Positions 15,049 through 24,071 of a stretch of 64,000 nt of DNA are shown in pieces. A program made the translations under genes and the position numbers. The stretch is from UBA1258 sp963643225 (lineage in GTDB: Bacteria > Bacillota > Clostridia > Lachnospirales > Lachnospiraceae), in the NCBI GenBank assembly GCA_963643225.1, contig CAVIIX010000005.1, positions 1 to 64,000 on the forward strand. Direction: 5' to 3'. Numbering within the stretch: position 1 is the stretch's first letter; every line of letters begins with the position of its first letter. The notes under the pieces were generated by a model, which saw nothing but the letters and a program-made list of their open reading frames with translations, did no database searches and was not told where the DNA came from.

Positions 15049-17582
15049 AAAAGGTAATCATTAAAATATTATCTTCGATCATAGTGTTTGTGGGAACTTT
15101 GTTTTTATCAAGCTTCATTATGAATCGGGGCAATGTGAATACAACCAGGGAAATGAACCGGGCTACTCTTCCGAAGATCTATTTGAGTATAGAAGGAGAA
15201 ACGGTTAATGAACTTTCGGGCTATACCTCAGAAATGGATTTAGGACTTCTAAGGGATACGATAACCCCTTTGGATGAAAACCGCGGTGTTACCTTCAGAG
15301 TGGTGAAATACAGCAGGCTTATTTCAAATATAAACTGCAAGGTGCGTACCGTTGACGGAAGCCGTTTGATTGAATCCTTTGATGTGGTTCAAAAGAGCGA
15401 GGATGATTATAACATTTTAGCGCAGGTAACCTTTAAGGATTTGCTTGAGGAAAATACGGAATACAGTCTGCAGATTTATTTAACCTTCGAAGACGGAAGT
15501 GAGGCCTTTTACCATACAAGAATTGTTGAAGCGGATGATTATTTTGTAAACGAAAAACTTTCTTTTGTGAGAGAATTCCTTGACAAGGAAATGTCTGAAG
15601 AGACAAATGCAGACTTAAAAACCTACATGGAATCAAATTACCTTGGAGATAATACGACTCTTCAATATGTAAATATTCACAGTTCCATGAAGCAGTTAGC
15701 CTTTGGAGACTTGTCGGTTAAACGAATTACGGAGCCTATAGTCAATATAAAGGAAATAGCAAGCGAAACCGGTGTATTTACGGCAAGCTATGTTGTGAGT
15801 CTTGATACGGTTGGAAAAGCGGAAAAATATTTTATAGACGAATATTTCAGAGTTAAATATTCAAATGAAGTAATGTATCTTCTTGACTTTGAAAGAACAA
15901 TGGAGAAGGTACAGACCGAGGACACTTCTCTTGTGAGAACGGAGGATTTGTATCTTGGGATTGCTGATGAAGATATCGGTCTTATAGAAAGCGATGACGG
16001 TAATATAATTGCTTTCACTGTGGGGAACACATTATACTCCTATAATAACGTTGAAAACCGTGTCGCCAGACTTTTTTCTTTCTACGATGAAGACAATTTT
16101 GATGTAAGAACCACAAATCGTGACTATTCAATTAAAGCCTTAAGCGTTGATGAAGCGGGAAATGTGTGGTTTTCCGTAAGTGGATATATGAACCGCGGCA
16201 CCTACGAAGGAAAGGTCGGTATTACTCTTTATTATTTTAACGGTATCACATCTGAAATAGAGGAACGGTTCTTTATAGAAAGCGATAAGTCGGCTGAAAT
16301 TGTCATGAGGGATCTGTCTGAACTTTGCTTTTTCAGTAAAGAAGGCATTTTCTATATAATGCTTGACAATTCGATTTATGCAATTGATGCAGAGAGTAAG
16401 ACTACGGAAATTTTAGTGGCAGGACTGGAAGAAAATAAATATTCGGTTTCTGAAGATTCCACAATGATGGTGTGGCAGTTAGGCGAGGATGTTAATGCTT
16501 CCGAAAGCCTGATGCTTATGAATCTTAACACAAAGCAGATTACAGAGATTAATGCGCCGGCAGGTCAGTACATTAAGCCTCTTGCTTTCGTGGGTGAAGA
16601 TTTTATTTACGGACTTGCATATAAAGAGGACGTGCTTAAGGATGCTACGGGAAACGTTACCTTTCCTATGTATTGCGTTAAGATACAGAGTAAATTCGGA
16701 GAAATTTTAAAGCAGTATAAATATGACGGAATTTTCGTGACAAAAGTAAGCGTTAAGGATGCTTTGATTACTCTTGAAAGAGTCACGAAGTCAGACAGTG
16801 AATCACTTTCTTATAAGACTATTGATAATGAATATATTTCAAATAATCAGGAACAGTCTGAAAGCAGCAATATTGTTAATGTATTTACAAACGGAAGTTA
16901 TGAAAAGGTGGTAAGAGTCTTGCTTAAGAAGGAAGTTACCACAAAGACCGTTAAAATTGCGCCTAAGGAAATAATTTACGAAGGCGACAGAAAGCTTGAA
17001 TTTGAAAAGGCGGAATCTTTAAATACCTATTATTATGTCTATTATAAGGGACAGCTTCAGAAAATCTTTACAAACCCTGCTAATGCGGTAAACGAAGCCG
17101 ATGTTAATTATGGTACCGTGGTAAATGAAAAGGGATATTACGTATGGTACAGAGCTAACAGAGCCTTAAGAAACCAGATAATGGATTTAAGCTATGATGA
17201 CGTAACAGGGGAAGAAAAGAATCAGCTTGCTTTCTGCCTTGACAGTATGCTCGATTATGAGGGTGTTGTAAGAAATTCTGAATATTTACTCAGTATTGGT
17301 AAAACAGTTCTTGAAATTTTAGAGGATGGTCTAGAAGACTGTAATGTGCTTGATTTAACAGGCTGCAGCCTTGACAGTATTCTTTATTACGTAAACAGAG
17401 ATATACCCGTGCTGGCTATTGCGGATACAGAGGATGCATACCTTGTAATCGGATTTAATCAGCTGGCGGTAGTAGTACTGGATCCTGAAAAGGGCTGGTA
17501 TAAACTGGGTCGAAATGAAGCTGAAAAGCTGTTTTATGAAAGTGGCAATAAATTTGTCACCTATGTGCCTAACAGATCCTGA
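15045..17582 (+). CDS. Large exported protein: propeller-like region and degenerate C39-like domain
   Basis: The 845-residue protein starts with an uncleaved-looking signal anchor (KILSSIIVFVGTLFLSSFIM). Residues ~40-160 look like a beta-sandwich; ~290-620 carry repeated short strands (GNIIAFTVGNTLYSYNN, SKEGIFYIMLDNSIYAID) suggestive of a beta-propeller. The last ~150 residues resemble a papain-like C39 peptidase fold: QLAFCLDSML at the Cys position and DAYLVIGFNQLAVVVLDPEKG at the His strand, but with no His. A catalytic function is therefore doubtful. It is the last gene of the MoxR operon, so it is probably the envelope client or sensor of that system. Domain assignments are by eye. Confidence 0.55.
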   Translation: MKKVIIKILSSIIVFVGTLFLSSFIMNRGNVNTTREMNRATLPKIYLSIEGETVNELSGYTSEMDLGLLRDTITPLDENRGVTFRVVKYSRLISNINCKVRTVDGSRLIESFDVVQKSEDDYNILAQVTFKDLLEENTEYSLQIYLTFEDGSEAFYHTRIVEADDYFVNEKLSFVREFLDKEMSEETNADLKTYMESNYLGDNTTLQYVNIHSSMKQLAFGDLSVKRITEPIVNIKEIASETGVFTASYVVSLDTVGKAEKYFIDEYFRVKYSNEVMYLLDFERTMEKVQTEDTSLVRTEDLYLGIADEDIGLIESDDGNIIAFTVGNTLYSYNNVENRVARLFSFYDEDNFDVRTTNRDYSIKALSVDEAGNVWFSVSGYMNRGTYEGKVGITLYYFNGITSEIEERFFIESDKSAEIVMRDLSELCFFSKEGIFYIMLDNSIYAIDAESKTTEILVAGLEENKYSVSEDSTMMVWQLGEDVNASESLMLMNLNTKQITEINAPAGQYIKPLAFVGEDFIYGLAYKEDVLKDATGNVTFPMYCVKIQSKFGEILKQYKYDGIFVTKVSVKDALITLERVTKSDSESLSYKTIDNEYISNNQEQSESSNIVNVFTNGSYEKVVRVLLKKEVTTKTVKIAPKEIIYEGDRKLEFEKAESLNTYYYVYYKGQLQKIFTNPANAVNEADVNYGTVVNEKGYYVWYRANRALRNQIMDLSYDDVTGEEKNQLAFCLDSMLDYEGVVRNSEYLLSIGKTVLEILEDGLEDCNVLDLTGCSLDSILYYVNRDIPVLAIADTEDAYLVIGFNQLAVVVLDPEKGWYKLGRNEAEKLFYESGNKFVTYVPNRS

Positions 17583-17626
17583 TATGTATATACCCTACGC
17601 GAGAGTGCCATTTTTTACAATATAAG

Positions 17627-17643
17627 GAATTGCAACGCAATTC
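17627..17643. repeat. Short perfect palindrome (GAATTGC-AAC-GCAATTC)
   Basis: Seven-base arms with a three-base loop inside a longer AT-rich near-palindrome (17619-17651), between convergent operons. The core resembles that of the palindrome at 52966-53000. Confidence 0.5.
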
Positions 17644-17654
17644 ATTATATTATA

Positions 17655-17691
17655 AAAAAAGAGTGTTGGAACAATTCCACCACTCTTTTTT
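17655..17691. terminator. Bidirectional terminator between the MoxR operon and prs
   Basis: AAAAAAGAGTG/CACTCTTTTTT arms with an inner TGGAA/TTCCA stem give a T-run on either strand. It lies between two convergent transcripts. Confidence 0.85.
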
Positions 17692-17701
17692 GTGGGTTAT
17701 A

Positions 17702-18889
17702 TTAATTAAGCTCGCCCATTTTGTAGCGGTTAACAATGTTCTGGATACGTTCATTGGGAACAAGTAAATCACTGATTGAGGTGTCGTGATTAAGTGTATC
17801 AATGATGTATGCAATGTATTTTGACATATCACAGTTAATGTACCATTCTCTGGATAAAAGCTCTGGAGACTGGTAAATGAGGTTTGTGGTAAGTACTCTG
17901 TCAATGATGCCTTCTTCAAAAGCCTTGTCGAAACGGTCAAGACCGCTTGTGAAAAGACCGAAGGAAGTGCATACGAAGATTTTGCCGGCTTTACGTGACT
18001 TTAAGTCGGCAGCAACCTCAAGTACGCTTTCGCCTGAAGAAATCATATCGTCTACAATAATTACATCCTTACCTTCAACGGAAGAACCTAAGAATTCATG
18101 GGCAACGATAGGGTTGCGCCCGTTTACAATCTTAGTGTAGTCACGTCTCTTATAGAAGGTACCCATATCAAGGCCTAAGACGTTTGCTAAATAAATGGCT
18201 CTGCCCATACCGCCTTCATCGGGTGAAATAACCATCATGTGGTCTGAATCGATTGTTAAGCCCTTTACGTTTTTGAGAAGGCCTTTGATAAACTGATAAG
18301 CGGGCTGGATGGTCTCAAAGCCGTGAAGGGGAATTGCGTTCTGAACTCTTGGGTCGTGAGCATCGAAGGTAATGATATTGTCAACGCCCATAGAGGTTAA
18401 TTCCTGTAATGCCATTGCACAGTCAAGAGATTCTCTTGAGGTACGTTTATGCTGTCTTGATTCATAAAGGAAAGGCATGATAACAGTAATTCTTCTGGCC
18501 TTGCCACCGACAGCTGCTATAATACGCTTTAAATCCTGGTAGTGATCGTCGGGTGACATATGATTTTCAAAGCCGCCCATTTTGTAGGTAAGAGAGTAGT
18601 TGCAAACATCAACCATAAGGTAAAGGTCTGTACCTCTGACTGATTCGTTAATTAAGCCTTTTGCTTCGCCGGAACCGAATCTTGGAACCTTTGCATCTAA
18701 AATGTAGGAAGGTCTCATGTAACCTGAGAATGCCAAGCTTTCTTTATGCTCGTTTTCTCTTTCTTCACGCCATTTAACAAGGTAACTGTCTACCTTTTTA
18801 CCAAGGTCCCTGCATCCCTCTAAAGGAATGATGCCAAGGGAACCAACTGGAATGGTCTCAAGATTTCTCTTATCCTCAAACACTGCCAT
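17702..18889 (-). CDS. prs: Ribose-phosphate pyrophosphokinase (PRPP synthetase)
   Basis: Makes PRPP from ribose-5-phosphate and ATP for nucleotide, His and Trp synthesis. The 395 residues include TVIMPFLYESRQHKRT, the TFDAHDPRVQNAIP metal/ATP region, ISPDEGGMGRAI and the PRPP loop VIIVDDMISSGESV. It is about 80 residues longer than the usual ~315-residue enzyme, mainly in an N-terminal extension and an insert (RFGSGEAKGLINESVRG). The gene starts 21 bases after dnaC, so it is the end of a dnaD-dnaC-prs transcript, tying PRPP supply to replication genes. Confidence 0.9.
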   Translation of the reverse strand: MAVFEDKRNLETIPVGSLGIIPLEGCRDLGKKVDSYLVKWREERENEHKESLAFSGYMRPSYILDAKVPRFGSGEAKGLINESVRGTDLYLMVDVCNYSLTYKMGGFENHMSPDDHYQDLKRIIAAVGGKARRITVIMPFLYESRQHKRTSRESLDCAMALQELTSMGVDNIITFDAHDPRVQNAIPLHGFETIQPAYQFIKGLLKNVKGLTIDSDHMMVISPDEGGMGRAIYLANVLGLDMGTFYKRRDYTKIVNGRNPIVAHEFLGSSVEGKDVIIVDDMISSGESVLEVAADLKSRKAGKIFVCTSFGLFTSGLDRFDKAFEEGIIDRVLTTNLIYQSPELLSREWYINCDMSKYIAYIIDTLNHDTSISDLLVPNERIQNIVNRYKMGELN

Positions 18890-18910
18890 TTTAAAGAGTC
18901 CTCACTTTCA

Positions 18911-19873
18911 CTATTTGCGATTTTTTTGTACTATGCGAATATCAGCACCTGATAATTTGCAGGCTGTATATGTACTGATTATGCGTGAAAAGACTCTGTC
19001 AGAATATCGGTCCCGTATCTGCTCCAAAGAAAGATTTGTCGAGATGATTGTCGACTTTTTCCTAAGGTTTCTTTCGTTGATACAGGAGAATAACTGATTG
19101 GAAACAAAGGAGTTGGCAATCTCTGTTCCAAGGTCATCCACAATCAGCAAGTCACAATTATATATATATTCGTAAAGATTGTAAAGGTCTTCCTTTGATT
19201 TATTTTCAAAGGTTTCTTTGGCAAGGGCTTCAAAAAGTGAAACTGCACTGAAGTAAATAACGGAGTAGCCTTTATCCAGAATATCTTTTGCAATACATCC
19301 GGACAGGAAGGATTTTCCCGTGCCTACGGAACCGTAAAACAATATGTTTTTATGCTCCGTATCGAATTTTTCGATAAGGTTCTTACTTATTTCTACGGCA
19401 CGCTTGAAGGCTTCAAGAGAATCACCCTCGTGGTAGTCATAGGTAAGCTTTGAAAAATTATTTTCTTCAAGATAAGTTCTGATATTGGACTGCTCGTAGA
19501 GCACTTCGATAATCTGCTGCTTGAGACAGTGGCATTTTTCGTTCTTGATATAGCCTGTGTCCTTGCAGTCAGGGCAGTCATAAACCGGCTCTAAATAGTC
19601 TGTAGGAAGACCTGCACCCTTTAAAAGACTCATCTTCATGCTTTTTAAGTCCGTTAAAAGTGTATGGAGCTCTTCTAAAGCGTTTTCTTCACCTGCCATG
19701 CGTTTTTTTGCCATATCCATGGAAACGGAAACGGTGGAATCTTCAAGCTCTTTATAGCCTGTTATATTGGCATAAACATATTCTCTGCGCTCTTCAAGAA
19801 TCTTATGGTTTTTAAGTCTTGTAAGCTCGTATCTGTGTAATATGGTTGAAAACTGTGCGTTAGTTAAAGCCAT
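18911..19873 (-). CDS. dnaC: DnaC/DnaI-type replicative helicase loader ATPase
   Basis: AAA+ ATPase that loads the DnaB helicase onto origin DNA. The 320 residues have an N-terminal helicase-interaction region, a zinc-like cluster (CPDCKDTGYIKNEKCHC, near 105-121), Walker A FYGSVGTGKSFLSGCIA, Walker B LLIVDDLGTE and sensor TIISTNLS. I choose the ATG at 19873 because AAAGGG lies six bases upstream; the ATG at 19888 has no ribosome site. It follows dnaD by 41 bases. IstB-like transposition ATPases are related, but the dnaD neighbour and absence of a transposase argue for replication. Confidence 0.88.
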   Translation of the reverse strand: MALTNAQFSTILHRYELTRLKNHKILEERREYVYANITGYKELEDSTVSVSMDMAKKRMAGEENALEELHTLLTDLKSMKMSLLKGAGLPTDYLEPVYDCPDCKDTGYIKNEKCHCLKQQIIEVLYEQSNIRTYLEENNFSKLTYDYHEGDSLEAFKRAVEISKNLIEKFDTEHKNILFYGSVGTGKSFLSGCIAKDILDKGYSVIYFSAVSLFEALAKETFENKSKEDLYNLYEYIYNCDLLIVDDLGTEIANSFVSNQLFSCINERNLRKKSTIISTNLSLEQIRDRYSDRVFSRIISTYTACKLSGADIRIVQKNRK

Positions 19874-19914
19874 AACTGACCCTTTCATAATAATTGTATA
19901 AAGGCAACATAAGA

Positions 19915-21036
19915 TTAATTGCTTAAAATCTGTCGCTCGATTTCATCAAAATCGTAATCTGTTTTAATCATCTGGTTAAAGGAAGACTTGGAGGAAGAAG
20001 AGCCTTGCGCGGAAGGCTTAGGCTTTCTTGCATAAGAAGAATCTGCTTTGGAGACATCCTCTAAGGTCTTAACTCCTTTATCGTGCCAGCTTGATAAAAT
20101 TTTGTCGCAATATTCAAGCCTGTGAGCATCCGTTGCAAGAACTGTTCTGTTGCAGGCTTCTGAAATGATATCCATTGAAAAACCGTAGCTTTTGTACCAT
20201 TTAATGGTAAAGTCTGCTTCTGCCTTTGTGGGAGCATTTGAACGTCCTAAAAGCTTTAAAATTGCATAGACTTCATTGTCGTAATGATTCTTTGAATATT
20301 CTTTTGCTTTCCTGGCAGTGGTAATGCCCGCCTCGCTCCAGGCGATGGCAACTGTTTTAATATATGAAAACTGCTTCTTTCCCTTTTCTACGCAATATTG
20401 TAAAAGGTAGTCGATAAGCTCAGGTGAAAATTTAAGCTCCTCGTGAAAGAAGAGTAAGGTTTCGATGTCTGAAAGTGAAAGTGTTTTTTGTAAATAGGCT
20501 TCAGCCACAAATAAAATCTGGGCTGTGGTGCTGTCATCCTTAAAGGCTTTTAACTGATCTCTTGAATAAGAAATGTTTGAATAGTCTTTAACGGGCTTTC
20601 CTTCTTTTACGGAAGAATTAACAACTGCCTTATCTTCCTTCAAAGCTTCTTTATTAATAGAAGAAACAGAATCCTCCGAGGAGGTAACCAGTTTCAATGG
20701 TACAATCGGTGCAAGAGGTCTTGGCTCTGCATTTACATTTTCCGAAGGCGTTAAAAAGCGGATTCCCGTAAGGTTATTTTTATCATTAAATTCTAAAGAA
20801 AGAAGTCTTTTCTTTTCCCAGTATTTTAACGATCTCATTATGTCTTTTTCCGTGTGGTTGAATTTATCGGCCATATCGGAAATACCCGTCGGCAGATTTG
20901 CACTCATCATGCGCACAAGATATAAATAGACCTTTATCTGAGCATCATTAGCCTCCACAAGATACTCGTCGATAAAGCGGTTTGAGATGGCCGTAAAACC
21001 GGCGTTGTCATCTCGGTATATAGTAAGCGAATTCAT
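19915..21036 (-). CDS. dnaD: DnaD-domain replication initiation protein
   Basis: Firmicutes DnaD/DnaB-type primosome protein that remodels origin DNA and helps recruit the helicase and loader. The 373 residues start with a winged-helix-like domain (AQIKVYLYLVRMM...DMADKFNHTEKDIMRSLKYWEKK). A Ser-rich linker follows, then two DnaD-like helical repeats (~165-320) with the typical AWSEAGITTARKAKEY and W-Y-K-S-Y-G-F segments. The ATG at 21036 is preferred because GGGGAG precedes it. DnaA-box-like repeats lie ~120-230 bp upstream (21154-21268) and a promoter candidate at 21078-21105, suggesting control by DnaA. Confidence 0.85.
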   Translation of the reverse strand: MNSLTIYRDDNAGFTAISNRFIDEYLVEANDAQIKVYLYLVRMMSANLPTGISDMADKFNHTEKDIMRSLKYWEKKRLLSLEFNDKNNLTGIRFLTPSENVNAEPRPLAPIVPLKLVTSSEDSVSSINKEALKEDKAVVNSSVKEGKPVKDYSNISYSRDQLKAFKDDSTTAQILFVAEAYLQKTLSLSDIETLLFFHEELKFSPELIDYLLQYCVEKGKKQFSYIKTVAIAWSEAGITTARKAKEYSKNHYDNEVYAILKLLGRSNAPTKAEADFTIKWYKSYGFSMDIISEACNRTVLATDAHRLEYCDKILSSWHDKGVKTLEDVSKADSSYARKPKPSAQGSSSSKSSFNQMIKTDYDFDEIERQILSN

Positions 21037-21077
21037 GGAAAACTCTCCCCTGTCCCCTGAAATTTTCAAGCATCGTC

Positions 21078-21105
21078 ATCTTAACAAAAAATTAATGAAC
21101 TGCAA
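21078..21105 (-). promoter_or_regulatory. Candidate dnaD promoter
   Basis: On the minus strand TTGCAG (21100-21105), 16 bases and TAAGAT (21078-21083). It lies ~50 bp downstream of the tandem DnaA-box-like array. Confidence 0.45.
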
Positions 21106-21153
21106 ATAGGTAAAACGCCGAAAAACCCAGTAAAATCAAGGACTTGAAGAAAA

Positions 21154-21268
21154 TGTGGATAAAGTGGATAAAGTGGATTACTTTTTAAAAATAACGAATC
21201 TATGGGTAAAAACGGGCAAAAAATAATCCACATTTTTTAATTTTATAAAAATCGAAAAATGTGGATAA
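21154..21268. promoter_or_regulatory. Cluster of five DnaA-box-like 9-mers
   Basis: Perfect TGTGGATAA (reverse of TTATCCACA) occurs at 21154-21162 and 21260-21268. AGTGGATAA (21163-21171) and AGTGGATTA (21172-21180) follow the first copy in exact tandem with no spacer. TAATCCACA lies inverted at 21224-21232. A very AT-rich stretch (21231-21255) lies between. The cluster separates murC from dnaD and faces the dnaD-dnaC-prs transcript. It could be a DnaA-regulated control region or an origin-like site. Confidence 0.75.
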
Positions 21269-21271
21269 ATT

Positions 21272-22648
21272 TTATTTAATTAAATTTTCTGCGATGTTTA
21301 CAACATCCCCCGCTCCCATAGTTATCAACATGTCACCCTTAGTGCAATTTTCCTTAATAAATTTTTCTATTTCGGAAAATTCTTTAATGTAGGTTACGTC
21401 GACACCGGCCTCTTTCATCTTATTAAAAAGGGTAAGGGAATTGCATCCGTATTCATCCTTTTCCCGTGCTGCATATACATCTGTTAAAATTACCTTGTCT
21501 GCCAAAGAAAGGGATGTTGCAAAATCTTCAAGGAAGGCTTTGGTGCGGGTGTAGGTGTGGGGCTGGAAAACACACCACAGGGTATTGTGAGGTCTGTTTT
21601 TGGCAGCCTTAAGAGTGGCTGAAATTTCTGAAGGATGGTGGGCGTAGTCATCAAAAATCGAAACTCCGTTAACGTTACCCTTATATTCAAATCTTCTTTT
21701 TGAACCGGAGCACTCTGAAAGTGAAGTCTTAATATCTGCAGTCGAAATCTTTAAGCTTCTTGCAACGGCAATTGCTGCAAGTGCATTTGATACATTGTGA
21801 ACGCCTGTTGTATTTAAGGAAACCTCGAATTCTCCACCGGTTTTCTTTACGTGGCAGGTGAATTTAGGATGACCCTCACTGTCAAAAGAAATGTCTGTTG
21901 CATAAAAATCAAAGACAGGACTAAAACCGTAGGACACAACGGGACATTTTAAGTCCCTTGTGATTTCTTTATAATTGTCGATTTCGCCGTTTATGACAAG
22001 GCAGCCGTCAGAAGGCAACAAATCGGCAAATTTTTTAAACGAATTTCTTATATCCTGTAAATCCTTAAAGAAATCAAGATGGTCCTCTTCTATATTTAAT
22101 ATAACGCTTATCTTCGGAAAGAAGGATAAGAAACTGTTAGTGTATTCACAGGCTTCAAAAATAAAATAATCAGAACCGCCCACTCTCATGCTTGAATTAA
22201 TGGATTTTAAAACACCGCCTACGGAAAGGGTAGGGTCCTTCCCGGAAGTAAGTAAAATTTCTGAAATCATGGTGGTAGTGGTGGTCTTACCGTGGGTACC
22301 GCTTATGGCAATGGGAGTAGCGTAGTTTTTCATAAGCCTTCCTAAAAATTCTGCTCTTGTCATGTAGGGAATACCGGATTCAATCATTTTAATGTATTCT
22401 GCATTGTCTTTATGAATGGCAGCAGTGTAGACGATTAAATCAACATCTTCAGTAATATGTGAAACGGACTGACCGATATAAACTGTCGCTCCTTCCGATA
22501 CAAGTTTTTTTGTCAGCTCACTTTCTTTGGCATCAGAACCGGATACCTTAAAGCCTTCTTTTAAAATGATGCTTGCAAGACCGCTCATGGAGATGCCTCC
22601 AATGCCGATAAAGTACACATGCATTGGTTTGTCAAAAGTAATATTCAT
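21272..22648 (-). CDS. murC: UDP-N-acetylmuramate--L-alanine ligase
   Basis: First amino-acid addition to the peptidoglycan precursor: UDP-MurNAc plus L-Ala with ATP. The 458 residues carry the N-terminal UDP-binding loop (YFIGIGGISMSGLA), the Mur ligase P-loop (AISGTHGKTTTTTMI), the ILNIEEDHLDFF metal region and the C-terminal DDYAHHPSEI motif. Length is typical. It is the first gene of the leftward group and diverges from glgC; promoter TTTACG-17-TATAAT at 22684-22712. The DnaA-box cluster begins right after its stop, so transcription into dnaD would cross that site. Confidence 0.95.
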   Translation of the reverse strand: MNITFDKPMHVYFIGIGGISMSGLASIILKEGFKVSGSDAKESELTKKLVSEGATVYIGQSVSHITEDVDLIVYTAAIHKDNAEYIKMIESGIPYMTRAEFLGRLMKNYATPIAISGTHGKTTTTTMISEILLTSGKDPTLSVGGVLKSINSSMRVGGSDYFIFEACEYTNSFLSFFPKISVILNIEEDHLDFFKDLQDIRNSFKKFADLLPSDGCLVINGEIDNYKEITRDLKCPVVSYGFSPVFDFYATDISFDSEGHPKFTCHVKKTGGEFEVSLNTTGVHNVSNALAAIAVARSLKISTADIKTSLSECSGSKRRFEYKGNVNGVSIFDDYAHHPSEISATLKAAKNRPHNTLWCVFQPHTYTRTKAFLEDFATSLSLADKVILTDVYAAREKDEYGCNSLTLFNKMKEAGVDVTYIKEFSEIEKFIKENCTKGDMLITMGAGDVVNIAENLIK

Positions 22649-22683
22649 GGTTATTCTCCTAAAAACATAAATTCGTAAATCGT

Positions 22684-22712
22684 ATTATAGCATTCTTGCA
22701 AAAAAACGTAAA
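22684..22712 (-). promoter_or_regulatory. murC promoter
   Basis: On the minus strand TTTACG (22707-22712), a 17-base spacer and a perfect TATAAT (22684-22689). Confidence 0.6.
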
Positions 22713-22726
22713 TGCCGTAAAACTTT

Positions 22727-22757
22727 CGTTGCGCAACGGTGTGCTTTGGGGTAAAAT
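22727..22757 (+). promoter_or_regulatory. glgCD promoter with palindromic operator over the -35
   Basis: TTGCGC (22729-22734), 17 bases and TAAAAT (22752-22757) form the promoter. The -35 lies inside a perfect 12-bp palindrome CGTTGCGCAACG (22727-22738), a natural place for a repressor. The site is also 15 bp upstream of the divergent murC -35. Confidence 0.5.
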
Positions 22758-22796
22758 AAAAGCATCAAAAGGGTATATATTTTCAGGAGGGCAAAT

Positions 22797-24071
22797 ATGA
22801 TAAAAAAAGAGATGATTGCCATGCTTTTGGCGGGAGGTCAGGGCAGCAGACTGGGCGTTCTGACAGCCAAGATGGCTAAGCCTGCGGTTTCATTTGGCGG
22901 AAAGTACAGAATTATAGATTTCCCCCTTTCAAACTGCATTAATTCTGGTGTCGACACGGTAGGCGTCCTGACACAATATCAGCCCTTACGACTTAATACA
23001 CATATCGGCATCGGCATCCCGTGGGATCTTGACCGTAACATTGGCGGAGTAACTGTTTTGCCTCCTTATGAAAAAAGTGAAAACAGTGAATGGTATACGG
23101 GCACTGCCAATGCAATCTATCAGAACCTGGATTATATGGAGACCTATAATCCGGATTATGTTCTTATTCTTTCCGGTGACCATATTTATAAGATGGATTA
23201 CGAGGTGATGCTTGATTATCACAAGGAGCACGGCGCTGATGTTACAATTGCTGTTATGCCGGTTCCTATTGAGGAAGCAAAGCGCTTCGGTATCATGATT
23301 ACAGACGAGAACAGTAAGATTACCGAATTTGAAGAAAAGCCCGAGGTGCCTCATTCAAATCTTGCATCTATGGGCATATATATATTCAACTGGAAGACTT
23401 TGAAGGAGGCTTTGATTGCAAAGGCTGAACAGCCGGCTCTTGACTTTGGTAAGCATATAATTCCCTACTGTCACAAGCAGGGAGCCAATCTTTATGCTTA
23501 TGAATTCAACGGCTACTGGAAGGATGTAGGAACACTTGAATCCTACTGGCAGGCCAACATGGAGCTTATCGATATAGTTCCTGAATTTAATCTTTACGAA
23601 GAATATTGGAAAATTTATACCAAGAACGAAGCTTTACCGCCACAGTATCTTTCCGGTGACAGCGTCATCGAAAGAAGCATTGTGGGAGAAGGCACAGAGA
23701 TTTACGGCAAGGTATACAATTCTGTAATCGGAAGAAACGTTGTAATCGGAGAGAATACGGTTATACGTGATTCCATCATTATGAATGGCGTTACAATAGG
23801 CGCCGGTTCTGAATGCAACAAGGCAATTATTGCAGAAGGCACAGTACTTGGTAAGAATGTATTTTTAGGTGAAGGTGAAGAAGCAGATAACGAAACCGAT
23901 CCTAAGATTTACAACTCAGGTCTTGTCACAATCGGCGAAAAAACGGTTATTCCTGATAATGTGAGAATCGGCAAGAACAGTGTTGTTCTTGGTGTTACGC
24001 AAGAGAGTGACTATGATAACCTCCGCTTAAAGAGCGGCGGCACTCTTATTAAGGGAGGAGACGAGGCATGA
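22797..24071 (+). CDS. glgC: Glucose-1-phosphate adenylyltransferase, catalytic subunit
   Basis: Makes ADP-glucose from glucose-1-phosphate and ATP, the committed step of bacterial glycogen synthesis. The 424 residues show the nucleotidyltransferase signature LLAGGQGSRLGVLT, GTANAIYQN, SGDHIYKMDY and EEKP. A left-handed beta-helix C terminus follows, with hexapeptide-like repeats (VIGRNVVIGENTVIRDSI). AGGAGG precedes the ATG and the gene overlaps glgD by four bases (ATGA). With glgD it forms the Firmicutes-type GlgC/GlgD pair. Confidence 0.95.
   Translation: MIKKEMIAMLLAGGQGSRLGVLTAKMAKPAVSFGGKYRIIDFPLSNCINSGVDTVGVLTQYQPLRLNTHIGIGIPWDLDRNIGGVTVLPPYEKSENSEWYTGTANAIYQNLDYMETYNPDYVLILSGDHIYKMDYEVMLDYHKEHGADVTIAVMPVPIEEAKRFGIMITDENSKITEFEEKPEVPHSNLASMGIYIFNWKTLKEALIAKAEQPALDFGKHIIPYCHKQGANLYAYEFNGYWKDVGTLESYWQANMELIDIVPEFNLYEEYWKIYTKNEALPPQYLSGDSVIERSIVGEGTEIYGKVYNSVIGRNVVIGENTVIRDSIIMNGVTIGAGSECNKAIIAEGTVLGKNVFLGEGEEADNETDPKIYNSGLVTIGEKTVIPDNVRIGKNSVVLGVTQESDYDNLRLKSGGTLIKGGDEA

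Noticed and set aside
18911..19873. An IstB-type transposition ATPase of an insertion sequence
   Set aside because: No transposase or terminal repeats are nearby, and the gene sits between dnaD and prs as a helicase loader would.
21036..21272. Calling the DnaA-box cluster the chromosomal oriC
   Set aside because: dnaA and dnaN are not in the window, and gene directions do not switch cleanly at this point, so only a control region or origin-like site is claimed.
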